Assembly (NCBI GenBank): GCA_002709405.1
Contig: PAQV01000069.1
Span: 1 to 64,000, forward strand
Reading direction: 5' to 3'
Length of the DNA: 64,000 nt
DNA from: Paracoccaceae bacterium
GTDB taxonomy: Bacteria; Pseudomonadota; Alphaproteobacteria; Rhodobacterales; Rhodobacteraceae
The position numbers and the translations under genes were made by a program. Numbering within the stretch: the stretch's first letter is position 1; the number at the start of each line of letters is the position of its first letter. The notes below the pieces were generated by a model, which worked only from the letters and a program-made list of their open reading frames with translations, did not search any database and was not told the origin of the DNA. This document shows, piece after piece, positions 54,929 to 63,086 of this stretch.

Positions 54929-55395
54929 CCACCGCCCTGTCCTTCCAGAACCTGACCCTGGGCTATGACCGCCATCCGGTCGTGCATCACCTGCGGACAG
55001 AGATTGCCGAGGCCAGCCTGACCGCCATCGTCGGCCCAAACGGCGCGGGCAAGTCGACCCTGCTGAAGGGCGTGACCGGCACCCTTGCCCCGTTGCTGGC
55101 CCGCGAACTTGTCGCCCATGTCTTCGACTATTGGCTGGACACCCTGATCGCCCTGAAAGGGCCGGACATCCTGCGCAGCAAGGGGACCGCCCTCATCGAG
55201 GACATCGACGACCCCTTCGTGTTCCACGGCGTTCAGCACCTGTTCGATCCGCCGGTCCGCCTGGAGGACTGGACGGGCGACGACCGCCGCACGCGCATCG
55301 TGGCGATCGCGCGCGACAAAACACGTCCCGAACTTCAGCGCAGCCTCGACATCCTGCGCGCCGGCCTGCCCGACCGCCGGGCAAAGGCCCCCTGA
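54925..55395 (+). pseudogene. Chimera: ZnuC-like ABC ATPase start joined to CobW C-terminal domain
   Basis: 156 residues from ATG 54925. Residues 1-57 are an ABC ATPase N-terminus (LSFQNLTLGYDRHPVVHHL, Walker A GPNGAGKST at 37-45, LLKGVTGTLAPL) and stop before the Q-loop, signature and Walker B. Residues 58-147 (LARELVAHVFDYWLDTLIAL, FVFHGVQHLFDPPVRLEDW, RRTRIVAIARD.TRPELQRSL) are the C-terminal domain of a COG0523/CobW zinc GTPase. Thus an internal deletion removed the ATPase end, whatever lay between, and the GTPase core, in frame. Under a Zur-like box. Not expected to work as either protein. Confidence 0.8.
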
Positions 55396-55446
55396 CTGAC
55401 GACGGGCGGGACAGATCCCAAGGGCTCTGGCTGGCCGTCGCGGCAC

Positions 55447-55676
55447 CTAGGTGGTTTTGCGGCGCAGAAGTTCGGTAACCAGGAACGGTCCCAAAGCAAC
55501 AAGGACAACCACTGGCGGGGCGACCGCCAGGGTCGGTTCCACGTTCAGGAGGATGTTGTCCCACATCTGCTCGGAAAACGTGGTGGGTACATCGCCTCCG
55601 ATAATGAGAGCTACGGTCAATTTCTCGAACGACCCGAGGAAGACAAAGACGAAGATGCCGCCAAGGGCCCGGGGCT
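55447..55676 (-). pseudogene. Truncated ABC permease tail (PotC-like)
   Basis: On the minus strand, GSFEKLTVALIIGGDVPTTF, then EQMWDNILLNVEPTLAVAPP and a final hydrophobic helix ending LLRRKTT with stop at 55447-55449. This is the C-terminal quarter of a PotB/PotC-type permease (S.(D/E)..V.A.F.GG...TT....(M/I)W). The upstream side joins an RTX protein fragment in another frame near 55676, so the permease start is gone. Confidence 0.65.
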
Positions 55677-57361
55677 TCGAAAGTAATAGTAGCTGTTGAA
55701 CTGGATATAATCGCTCAACACGGTCGGGTCGGTAATTCCGGCAATCGTCAAGGTCACGTCGTATTCATAGAAGTCGAACGTGAAAACGGTGTCGTTGCCC
55801 ACGACCTCGGCATAACCCAACACCTGGTCGACCGTTGCACAATTGTCGCCGAGATACTCCCAAGCCTCCTCGCTCCGATCCTGGTCGTGACGGTCATAAT
55901 AATAGTCCCAGTCGATTCCGATATGATGGTCGAATACGAGTACATCGCTGTCCCAGTCGGTCACCGCCGCGGCCCCAACCGAGAGAATGCGCTCCTCGTA
56001 GTCAACGCCATTGAAGATACGGAACTCGTCGACCCCTGCGCCGCCCGTCAAGAAGGCCACCCCGTTGTAGATGATGAGAAGGTCACCGTCATCGCCCCCG
56101 TTCAAGGTGGTCACGCCGGACGTGTCTGAGCAAGCCAAGATGTCGTTGCCTGCCCCACCGTACACCGTCGCTGAATCGCCCATTATGGACATGCGATCGT
56201 TGCCATCGCCGAGGTCGACAAGGTCGCTCCCGCCCCTGACCGAGACGTGATCATCACCGGCCTCTCCGTAGATGATATTGTCGCCAGACCCATCCCACAG
56301 GTAATCTTCCCCGTCGCCGCAGTAATAGGTGACGCTGTCGCCCCAGGCGGGGAGCTAAAGAAAGTCATCAAAGTCAGAGAGGATGATGATCTCGACACTG
56401 TGGAATGGGGCGCCGAAATAATCGTTCAAGTCGAGCGCATAGGCCAGGGCAGAATAGTCGACCGTATCAACCCCATCCCCACCGTCGTAGCCGGAGCACC
56501 CCAGCTGTCCAACGATCCAGTCATCGCCGGTGCCGGCGTGGATCGTGTCCTCGCCCGGCCCTCCGTCCAGCCAGTCATTGCCGTCGCCACCGTAAAGGAT
56601 GTCATTGCCACTTTTGCCCAGAGGCGTGTCATCACCGGCCTGGCCATAGATGACGTCGTCTCCGTCCATGCCCATCAGCATGTCCCCCTGGGCAGAGCCG
56701 GACAGAATGTCGTCGTAGCGGCTGCCGGCCACGAGTTCGATGCTGACCAGCACGTCGCCGACCGCGTCTTCGGTATTGTTGGCATTGTCGGACAGGTCGA
56801 TCGTGACCCCGGCCAAGGCCGTCGCATAAGAGGCCCGGTCGAACCCGCCCCCCTCGTCCAGCAGGTCCGCCCCGGCCCCGCCGTTCAGGGCATCGTCGCC
56901 CTCATCGCCGAACAGCTGGTCGTCGCCATCGCGCCCGCACAGCAGGTCGTTTCCCCAGTAGCCGTTGATCAGGTCCGCGAACCCGTTGCCCCGGATCGTA
57001 TCGTCCCCCAGAAGCGAGACCGCGCCCGCAGCGACACAGGCCTGCGTGGCAGTTTCGGGATCATCGACCAGGGTCTCGTCGATGTCGGTGACGTAGATCA
57101 GCGGCTGGGCATTGTGGCTTTCATAGGTGACCTCGTGGACGGTCGCGCTATCCGCGCCCACGGTCGAGATTGCGCTCGCGCCGATGACGACAGGATCGCC
57201 GGTGACCAATACGGCTAATGCGTCGTGCCATCGCCCTGGTCGCTCTGGGCGTACTCGACGATATCCAGTGAAGCACCAAAGATCGGCTGCGTATACCCCA
57301 TCGCGTCTGACGTGATGACCAGGCCGGAGGCATATGAATTATATGCGGTGATCGTTACCAT
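55677..57361 (-). pseudogene. RTX calcium-binding protein, broken
   Basis: ATG 57361 (AAAGG upstream) begins MVTITAYNSYASGLVITSD. Near 57215-57235 the frame must shift by one to continue into TGDPVVIGASAISTVGADSA and a block of RTX nonapeptides (GNGFADLINGYWGNDLLCG, GRDGDDQLFGDEGDDALNGG and others). An in-frame TAG interrupts at 56355-56357 after DDFL; the same frame resumes with LPAWGDSVTYYCGDGEDYLW and more repeats until about 55677, where the reading runs into an ABC permease fragment. One frameshift, one stop and a lost C-terminus (including any type I secretion signal) make it a pseudogene. Confidence 0.8.
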
Positions 57362-58015
57362 GAACCTTTCCCCCTGCGGGTCATGTTAAACGGCCGAGAT
57401 TATACGCTCACGGTATGGATGGGGCATTGACCGACATCAAAAGGCGGGTCCGGGCCGTCTTTCTTTCCCCCGAAGGACACCATGTCGAAGCAGCCCGGAA
57501 GAGATCAGACGGCGCCCCCGCTTTGAACGATGAATTCGAGGACGTTGCGTGCCTGGGCGAATAATCAGCGCAATTACTTCTGATCCGGCGGCTTTCAGAG
57601 AACGCCTTCGGGTCTCCAAAGTCTCGGCCACAATCTATTGGCCGCAGGTATCCACCTTTCGCAGATTTCGCGAGAAGATGCCCTTTGGGAATTAAAGGCA
57701 CATGCTTTGAAAAGCTTCTCCAAGCAGGCGAATTGGAAAGTCAGGCCAAAGCCAGCCTCGGCGCTTGATAACCGTTCGACTGGCGCGGGCCGGTTCCGCT
57801 ATGACGTTGAACCAGATATTACGCGTTAATAAGGGCCACCAGCCTTTTACGCCACGACCTCGCCGAACAGATAGTCGAAGACCCGAAAGTGCCCGCAGCG
57901 ATGGAACAGATCGCCTCGGTCGCGGACGAGCTGCAGACCGGCTGACCCCGGCCGTCTGCCGGGTCCGTGAAACGCGCGGCCCGGGTTCCGACCCTGCTGC
58001 CGGGAGGACCTCACC
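57362..58015. other. Decayed segment without a supportable gene
   Basis: 654 bp with only short frames. The last part on the plus strand (about 57860-57945) reads HDLAEQIVEDPKVPAAMEQIASVADELQTG and a stop, which looks like the end of a real coding region of unknown family, possibly a first gene of the chemotaxis operon that follows. The remainder shows no recognisable domain. Confidence 0.4.
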
Positions 58016-59183
58016 ATGACCCCGACCGAACAGACGCCAGCGCCCGAAGACGCAACCGGCCCCGGTTTCGACACGGACAACGACACCGATACCGGCATGC
58101 GCCAGTATGTCAGCTTCTACCTGGGCGAGGCCTGCTTTGCCTTCCCGATCGGGCTGGTGCAGGAGATCATCCGCGTCCCGCCCAACGTAAAGGTGCCGAT
58201 GACGCCCGAGGCGCTGATCGGGCTGGCGAACCTGCGGGGTGCAGTGCTGCCGGTCCTCGTTTTCCGACTGGCGCTGGACCTAGGTCCCGGCATCCGGCAG
58301 GAAACCACGCGGGTCGTGGTGATCAACGCGGGCCATTCCGTGGGTCCTCTGGTCGACCGGGTCGCTCGGGTGATCGACGTGCCGGCAGACCGGATCGAAC
58401 CCGCCAACAGGGTCGAACGCACCGTCGGATCCGAGGTGCTGACCGGGGTGATCAAGGAATTCGCCGGCGAAGACCTGATCCAGCTGCTGGATCCCGAACT
58501 TGTCATCAGCGGGCTTTTCCCCGAGACCGCCCCCCTGTCGTCTGCGGCCGTCTCGGCAGCCCTGGCCGCACCGGATGCGGCCGAGACCCTGCAGGAAGAA
58601 GACGACACCGTGCAGCTGGTGTCGATCGAGATCGCGGGCGAGGAATTTGCCTTCCCGATCGAACATGTCGACGAGATCGTCCGGGTCCCCGAGCGGATCT
58701 CGAACGTGCCCGGCAGCGCGGGCCATGTGCTGGGCCTGGAAAAACCTGCGCAACCGACTGCTGCCGCTGACCTGCCTGCGGATGATGTTCGGGCAGCGCC
58801 AGGTCGAGGCAAACGATGCCAACCGGGTCGTCGTGCTGAACCTGGGCCCGGGCGATGGCGAGGGCGGAGAGGACCTGCGCGGGGGCCAGGTCGTCGACCA
58901 TGTGCGCGAGGTGCTTCGGGTCTCGGCCGCGATCCAGGACAAGATGCCCGGCGTCCTGCGCAAGGGCGACTGCGACGAGATCACCGCCATCTGCCGCCTG
59001 GAGGATGGCAAGCGCCTGGTCTCGGTCCTGTCGTGCGCGGTGCTGTTGGACGCCGATGCGCTCGTCGAAGCCGATGCCCTGCCCGAAGACGCCAGTTTTT
59101 GGGCCAGCGTCGGGGCCAGCGTCGGGGCCAGTGCCAGTGCAGGTGCCGCGACCCGGGACATGGCCCCAGCCCTGTCGCCCTGA
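58016..59183 (+). pseudogene. Two-domain CheW protein, frameshifted in an A run
   Basis: ATG 58016. First CheW module: RQYVSFYLGEACFAFPIGLVQEI...LIGLANLRGAVLPVLVFRLAL. Second: VQLVSIEIAGEEFAFPIEHVDEIVRVPERISNVPGSAGHVLGLE. At 58739-58743 the sequence has five A; with four, the frame would continue as NLRNRLLPLTCLRMMFGQ, then ANRVVVLNL...and the end at 59183. As written, the reading runs instead into a long low-complexity Arg/Gly/Pro translation, and the second module is lost. The C-terminal Ser/Ala-rich GASVGAS repeats are unusual. First recognisable gene of a broken chemotaxis operon. Confidence 0.85.
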
Positions 59184-59239
59184 TCCACCCGGCTGCAAAA
59201 CACGGCCCCGCCCACAGACCGAAGACCAAGAACAGAGTG

Positions 59240-59731
59240 ATGCCGGTACGACTTCTTATCGTGGACCATACCGCCCTGATGCGCCGCGTGCTGAGCGCGT
59301 GTTTCGACGACATGCCGGATGTCGAGGTTGCCGTGGCCCGGGACGGAGAGGACGCGCTGGAGCTGACGCAAAGCTTCCGCCCGGATGTGATCACGCTCGA
59401 CATCAACATGCCGAAGATGGACGGGCTGACCTGCCTGGCGCACCTGACCGACCTGTGGCCCTGCCCTGTCATCATGGTCTCGTCGTTGACCGAAAAGGGC
59501 GCGCTGGCCACGTTCGAGGCGCTGGAACTGGGGGCCATGGATTTCGTGGCCAAGCCCGGCGGCACCGTGTCGCTGAACATGGACCAGGTCTTTGACGAAT
59601 TGCACCACAAGGTGCGGGCCGCCGCCCGGGCCAACCGCCTGGCGACCGCCTGCGCCACCGACGTGCTGCCCGCGCACCTGGAAGGCTGGGTGGGCACCGG
59701 AACCCGCGAAAGGACAGCCGCATGCCGTTGA
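59240..59731 (+). pseudogene. CheB truncated to its receiver domain
   Basis: 163 residues. VRLLIVDHTALMRRVLSACF, ITLDINMPKMDGLTCLAHL, VIMVSSLTEKGALATFEALELGAMDFVAKPGG and the linker AARANRLATA identify CheB. The second acidic metal ligand is His (VDH instead of VDD), the phospho-acceptor Asp and the Lys of AKPGG are present. The methylesterase domain that should follow (about 180 residues with the Ser-His-Asp triad) is absent; the frame ends in about 25 unrelated residues. Stop overlaps the next start (TGATG). Confidence 0.83.
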
Positions 59732-60366
59732 TGGCCAAAACCACCAAAGCACACGGGGCGACCCCGTCCGCCCGGCGCAAGACCAGCCTAATGACCCTGC
59801 CCGCAAATTGGATGACGGCACCCCCCTGGCCCGGCGCAAGGCCGCGCTGGAACTGGTCGCCCCCCCAGATGCGCGCGACGCGCTGACCGCGCGGCCGGCG
59901 GTCGAGGAGGACACCGGCGTCCGCGTGGCGATCCTCGACGCGCTGATCTCCATCGCCGATGACGGCCTGGTCGACCTGATGATCGCGCCCCTGCGACCAC
60001 AACCCCCAATACAGCAACAAGGCCGTCACCACCCTGAAAAGGATCTCGGGCCTCACGTCGGCGCACATGCGGCAATTGCTGGCGGCCCCCGATCCCGACG
60101 TGCGCATCCCTGCCGTGGACGTCCTGCGCCTGCTGCCCTCCCCGGAGATGCACCGCTGGCTGGCCGAGCTTCTGGCCCGGGAGACCCACGAGAACGTCGT
60201 CGCCACCGCGATCGACCGGCTGGCTGAAATCGGCGGGCCCGAGCATCTCGACGTGCTGCACGACGTCCGGACCCGCTTTGCATCCGTGCCCTACATCACC
60301 TTCGCCACCGACCTGGTCATCAGCCGGATCACGGCCGAGGCCGCCAACGCGGAGGATGGTCCATGA
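59731..60366 (+). pseudogene. HEAT-repeat protein of the chemotaxis operon, frameshifted
   Basis: ATG 59731 overlaps the CheB stop. The coherent protein needs two frame changes: one near 59790 into PARKLDDGTPLARRKAALELV...TGVRVAILDALISIADDGLVDLMI, and one near 60000 into NKAVTTLKRISGLTSAHMRQLL, then DVRIPAVDVLRLLPSPEMHRWL...to the stop at 60366. The helical L...DP.VR..A...L pattern marks HEAT repeats. HEAT proteins accompany che genes in some alphaproteobacteria. Stop overlaps the cheR start by 4 bp. Confidence 0.65.
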
Positions 60367-60875
60367 CCGCCATGACGCCTTTGCACAGCGGCAATGATTT
60401 CACCATCTTCCGCGAGTATTTCGACAAGAAGACGGGCATCGGTTTCGACGAAAGCAAACGCTACTTTGTCGACAAGCGGATCCTGCAGCGCATCCAGGCG
60501 GCCGAAGGTGTCTTCCGCAGCCGCAGCCTGCAGCACGTACCGGCCCGGGTGAAAAAGCGGCATTTCAGCGAAATCGCCGAGGGCCAGTTCCAGATCTCCG
60601 AAGACATCCGCGAGGCGGTCACCCTCTTTCAGGTCAATGTCGCCAATCCCGACGAAGCGCGAACCTTGCGCGGCCATGACATCGTCTTCTGCCGCAACAT
60701 GCTGATCTATTTCGACGATCGCTCGCGCAGCCTTGCGGTCAACGCGCTCTATGCCGCGCTCAATCCCGGGGGCTTCCTGTTTCTCGGCCATTCCGAAAGC
60801 ACGAGCCGCATGTCCGCGATGTTCACGATCCGCAAGTTCCCGGATGCTATCGTCTATCAGAGGCCCCTGTCATGA
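60363..60875 (+). pseudogene. CheR methyltransferase with large in-frame internal deletion
   Basis: 170 residues where about 280-300 are normal. The N-terminal domain is present (FTIFREYFDKKTGIGFDESKRYFVDKRILQRIQA), then the sequence jumps at about residue 48 to FRSRSLQHVPARVKKRHF, VTLFQVNVANPD, HDIVFCRNMLIYFDD and LNPGGFLFLGHSES. The missing part contains the rest of the helical domain and the SAM-binding and (G)EEPYS(I/L)A motifs. The junction keeps the frame, so a protein could be made, but methylation is not expected. ATGA overlap with the next gene is retained. Confidence 0.87.
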
Positions 60876-61123
60876 CCGCCCAAGCCACCTCAGCCCGGCA
60901 GCCCGCTGTCCTGATCATCGACGACGCCGCCACCGTGCGCATGTTCCACCGTGCGCTGGTCGAAGCCGCCGACTGGTCCGTGACCGAAGCCGAAAACGGG
61001 ATCGAGGCCCTGGAACGCGCCATGGATACCCCTGTCGACCAGATTCTGGTCGACGTGAACATGCCCGTGATGGACGGCTACCGCTTCATCGAGGCCGCCC
61101 GCGCGACCGAGGCGCTGGAACAG
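60872..61123 (+). pseudogene. CheY receiver, truncated and fused to CheA fragment
   Basis: AVLIIDDAATVRMFHRALVEA, then QILVDVNMPVMDGYRFIEAAR give a CheY receiver with the acidic pair and phospho-acceptor Asp. It ends near residue 84 (TEALEQ), before the conserved Thr/Ser strand and the Lys loop, and passes in frame directly into a CheA P1 segment. About the last third of CheY and the start of cheA are deleted. Confidence 0.8.
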
Positions 61124-62087
61124 ACCACCGGCAATACGGCGCATCTCGATGCCCTGTTCCGGGCGGAACAGACGGTCAAGGGCGCCTCGGGGCTGTTCGA
61201 AACGCGCCCTTCACCCAGGCCGTCCATGCCAGCGAAGACGTGCTGGACGCCGTCCGCATGGGCGAGCTGACCTTTACCACGGATCTTGCCAACCTGCTGC
61301 TGATCGAATGCCTTGCCCCTGCCAACTGGCCCGCCCCCGGCGAGATGGATCCGTTCCAGGCCACGCTTGGCTTCCGGGTGGTTTCGGACGCCACGCCGCT
61401 GCGCTGCTGGATCATTACCTGTACGTCGACGACCAGATCACCATGGAGCCCGTCACCGACGCGCCCGCGTTGCAGGCCTCTGTGCCCCCGTCCCTGGCGG
61501 CTGACCTGATCGCCTCGCAACGCCGGCTGATCGCGACCGGGGGCAACACCGTCCACCTAGAAACCGCCCGGACCGTGCTGGCCCGCATGGCCCGCTCCCC
61601 GGGCGCCATTGATCTGGCCGGATCCCCGAAAGAGGTCGATGTCCAGGCCGAGGACGCGGCGGACCAGCTTGAATGCCTGGCCGGCGCCCTGCTCTCCACG
61701 CAGGCCAAGACCGCCCCGCCGTCGCCCCCCCCCCGCGACGGCAGACACATCCCCGGCAAGCCCGAAGAGGGCGTCATCCGCATCGCGACCTACCAGCGCG
61801 ACGAGGAAATGATCGTCCTGCGCGACCGGATGATCCCGCTTTTGCGCCTGCGCAGCCTGTTTGGCTGCCCGAACCAGGCAGATGCGGACGAAATTAACAT
61901 TTTGGTCGTAGAGCTGGACGAAAGCGAAGTGGGCCTGGTCGTCGACCGGTTCCATGCTAGTGTCGATGTCATCGTCAACGGCATGTCAGAGCTGCGGGAC
62001 ATCGCCGGATCGTCGAAGCCGGGTCTGCACCGCCTGATCAAATACACGGCTTCCTTCAAGCTACTGGCCGTGTCTGAAGGTTACTGA
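61124..62087 (+). pseudogene. CheA remnant: P1 fragment and C-terminal CheW-like part, kinase core missing
   Basis: P1 segment NTAHLDALFRAEQTVKGASGLFE carries Gln (61169-61171) where the phosphorylated His of FRAxHTxKG should be. A frameshift near 61197 leads to QAVHASEDVLDAVRMGELTF, and a second near 61405 to LDHYLYVDDQITMEPVTDAP and the final frame ending 62087. That ends in a partial CheW-like P5 domain: MIVLRDRMIPLLRLRSLFG, ILVVELDESEVGLVVDRFHA, then LHRLIKYTASFKLLAVSEGY. The P3 dimerisation and P4 ATPase domains (N, G1, F, G2 boxes) are absent. Signalling by this protein is impossible. Confidence 0.85.
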
Positions 62088-62110
62088 ATGTCTCTTGGTT
62101 AACAGAAGCC

Positions 62111-62140
62111 TTGAACATGGAAAATATATTCACAGATAAT
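62111..62140 (+). promoter_or_regulatory. Promoter of the Rrf2-type regulator gene
   Basis: TTGAAC (62111-62116) and GATAAT (62135-62140) are separated by 18 bp, a good sigma-70-type pair. The surrounding AT-rich sequence has ATATAT at 62124-62129 and again near 62143-62148, a possible inverted-repeat operator for autoregulation. Transcription would begin about 20 bp before the GTG start. Confidence 0.5.
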
Positions 62141-62166
62141 GCATATATACGTCTGCGGAAATCACG

Positions 62167-62619
62167 GTGCATCTATCCAAGTTCACTGACTACGCCTTGC
62201 GTGTGTGCCTGTACCTGGGCGCGCACCAGGATCGCATCGTCCCGATCTCCGAGATCACGCGGGCACACGAGCTGTCGCGCAGCAATCTCATGAAAGTGGT
62301 CAACCAACTTGTCGATGGCGGCTTCCTGAAAAGCACCCGGGGCAGGGCCGGAGGCGTCGCCCTCGCCCGCCCGGCCGCCGCGATCCGCATCGGCGAAATC
62401 GCCCGCTTCATGGAGGGCGACGATCAGATGGTCGATTGCTCGACATGTATCCTGAGGGGCTCTTGCGGCCTTGTGCGCGGCCTTGCAGAGGCAAAAGATG
62501 CGTTTTATCAATCGCTTGACCGCTTCAGCCTAGCCGATTCCGTTCTGGCCCACCCTCGGACCCTGGCGATCCTGCAAGGCGCCTCTCCCACCGAATCGGA
62601 CTTTGTCACCGCCAAGTGA
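62167..62619 (+). CDS. Rrf2-family regulator, NsrR-like
   Basis: 150 residues from GTG 62167. Winged helix: HLSKFTDYALRVCLYLGAHQDRIVPISEITRAHELSRSNLMKVVNQLVDGGFLKSTRGRAGGVALARP. The cysteine cluster CSTCILRGSC gives Cys-X2-Cys-X5-Cys, able to hold an Fe-S cluster, and the end DAFYQSLDRFSLADSVLA matches NsrR-type tails (LD.(Y/F)(T/S)LAD). NsrR senses nitric oxide. The spacing of the cysteines differs from the textbook X5/X5 NsrR pattern, so another Rrf2 Fe-S sensor is possible. Neighbouring nirB makes a link to nitrogen-oxide metabolism reasonable. Confidence 0.85.
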   Translation: MHLSKFTDYALRVCLYLGAHQDRIVPISEITRAHELSRSNLMKVVNQLVDGGFLKSTRGRAGGVALARPAAAIRIGEIARFMEGDDQMVDCSTCILRGSCGLVRGLAEAKDAFYQSLDRFSLADSVLAHPRTLAILQGASPTESDFVTAK

Positions 62620-63086
62620 GCGAATCGAATCGCCGCTTTGGCGGATTTGCGACAAGACCAGGGCACCCTGCCCTGTCCGCAGGTCAGATCCGCCCGCAGC
62701 CTGCCCCCTTCCGCCCGACAACCCGTGCAAAGATCGCACAAACCGCGTGCATCGGGCGGGATTCTGCGGAACACGAGGGCAAATTCTGCCCCTCAGCGGC
62801 GCTGCTGGCGGCAACCCGCCAGCGAATTTCTGGAAACTTCAAATTAAGTATCACGCCGAAAAAACATTCTCCAATAATGAATGAATAAGCGAGGCGGATA
62901 CGTCTCCACCAGCCGCAACGGCGCGGCGTTTTCAGTCACATCGGCCCCTTGGGCCCCGCAGCAAAGGCACTGCTTGACGCTCTGACCACTTCAGACCGCG
63001 GGAGCGCCCTGCCTCTTGGCATGCTCCCTGACCGAAACCGCCGCGGCCCGGACATCCCGGTTCCGCCGATCGAACCGGAGACAGTC
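62620..63086 (+). other. Leader and intergenic region before nirB
   Basis: 467 bp with no supportable protein gene. 62820-62890 is AT-rich and probably holds the nirB promoter; 62900-63000 contains hairpins described separately. A Shine-Dalgarno-like CCGGAG is at 63075-63080. Confidence 0.5.
62912..62973 (+). promoter_or_regulatory. Candidate NasT/ANTAR-type two-hairpin leader
   Basis: GCCGC-AACGGC-GCGGC (62912-62927) is a 5-bp stem with a hexaloop having A at position 1 and G at 4, the ANTAR-binding signature. Thirty bases on, GCAG...CTGC (62958-62973) frames AAAGGC, again A1 and G4, though a C-A mismatch closes the loop. Nitrate/nitrite assimilation operons in related bacteria use NasT antitermination at such leaders. 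The second hairpin and the terminator are weak. Confidence 0.45.

Noticed and set aside
58739-58743. A-run in cheW considered as programmed frameshifting or phase variation
   Set aside because: Only five A bases, and all downstream che genes are damaged as well; simple decay or a sequencing error explains it better.
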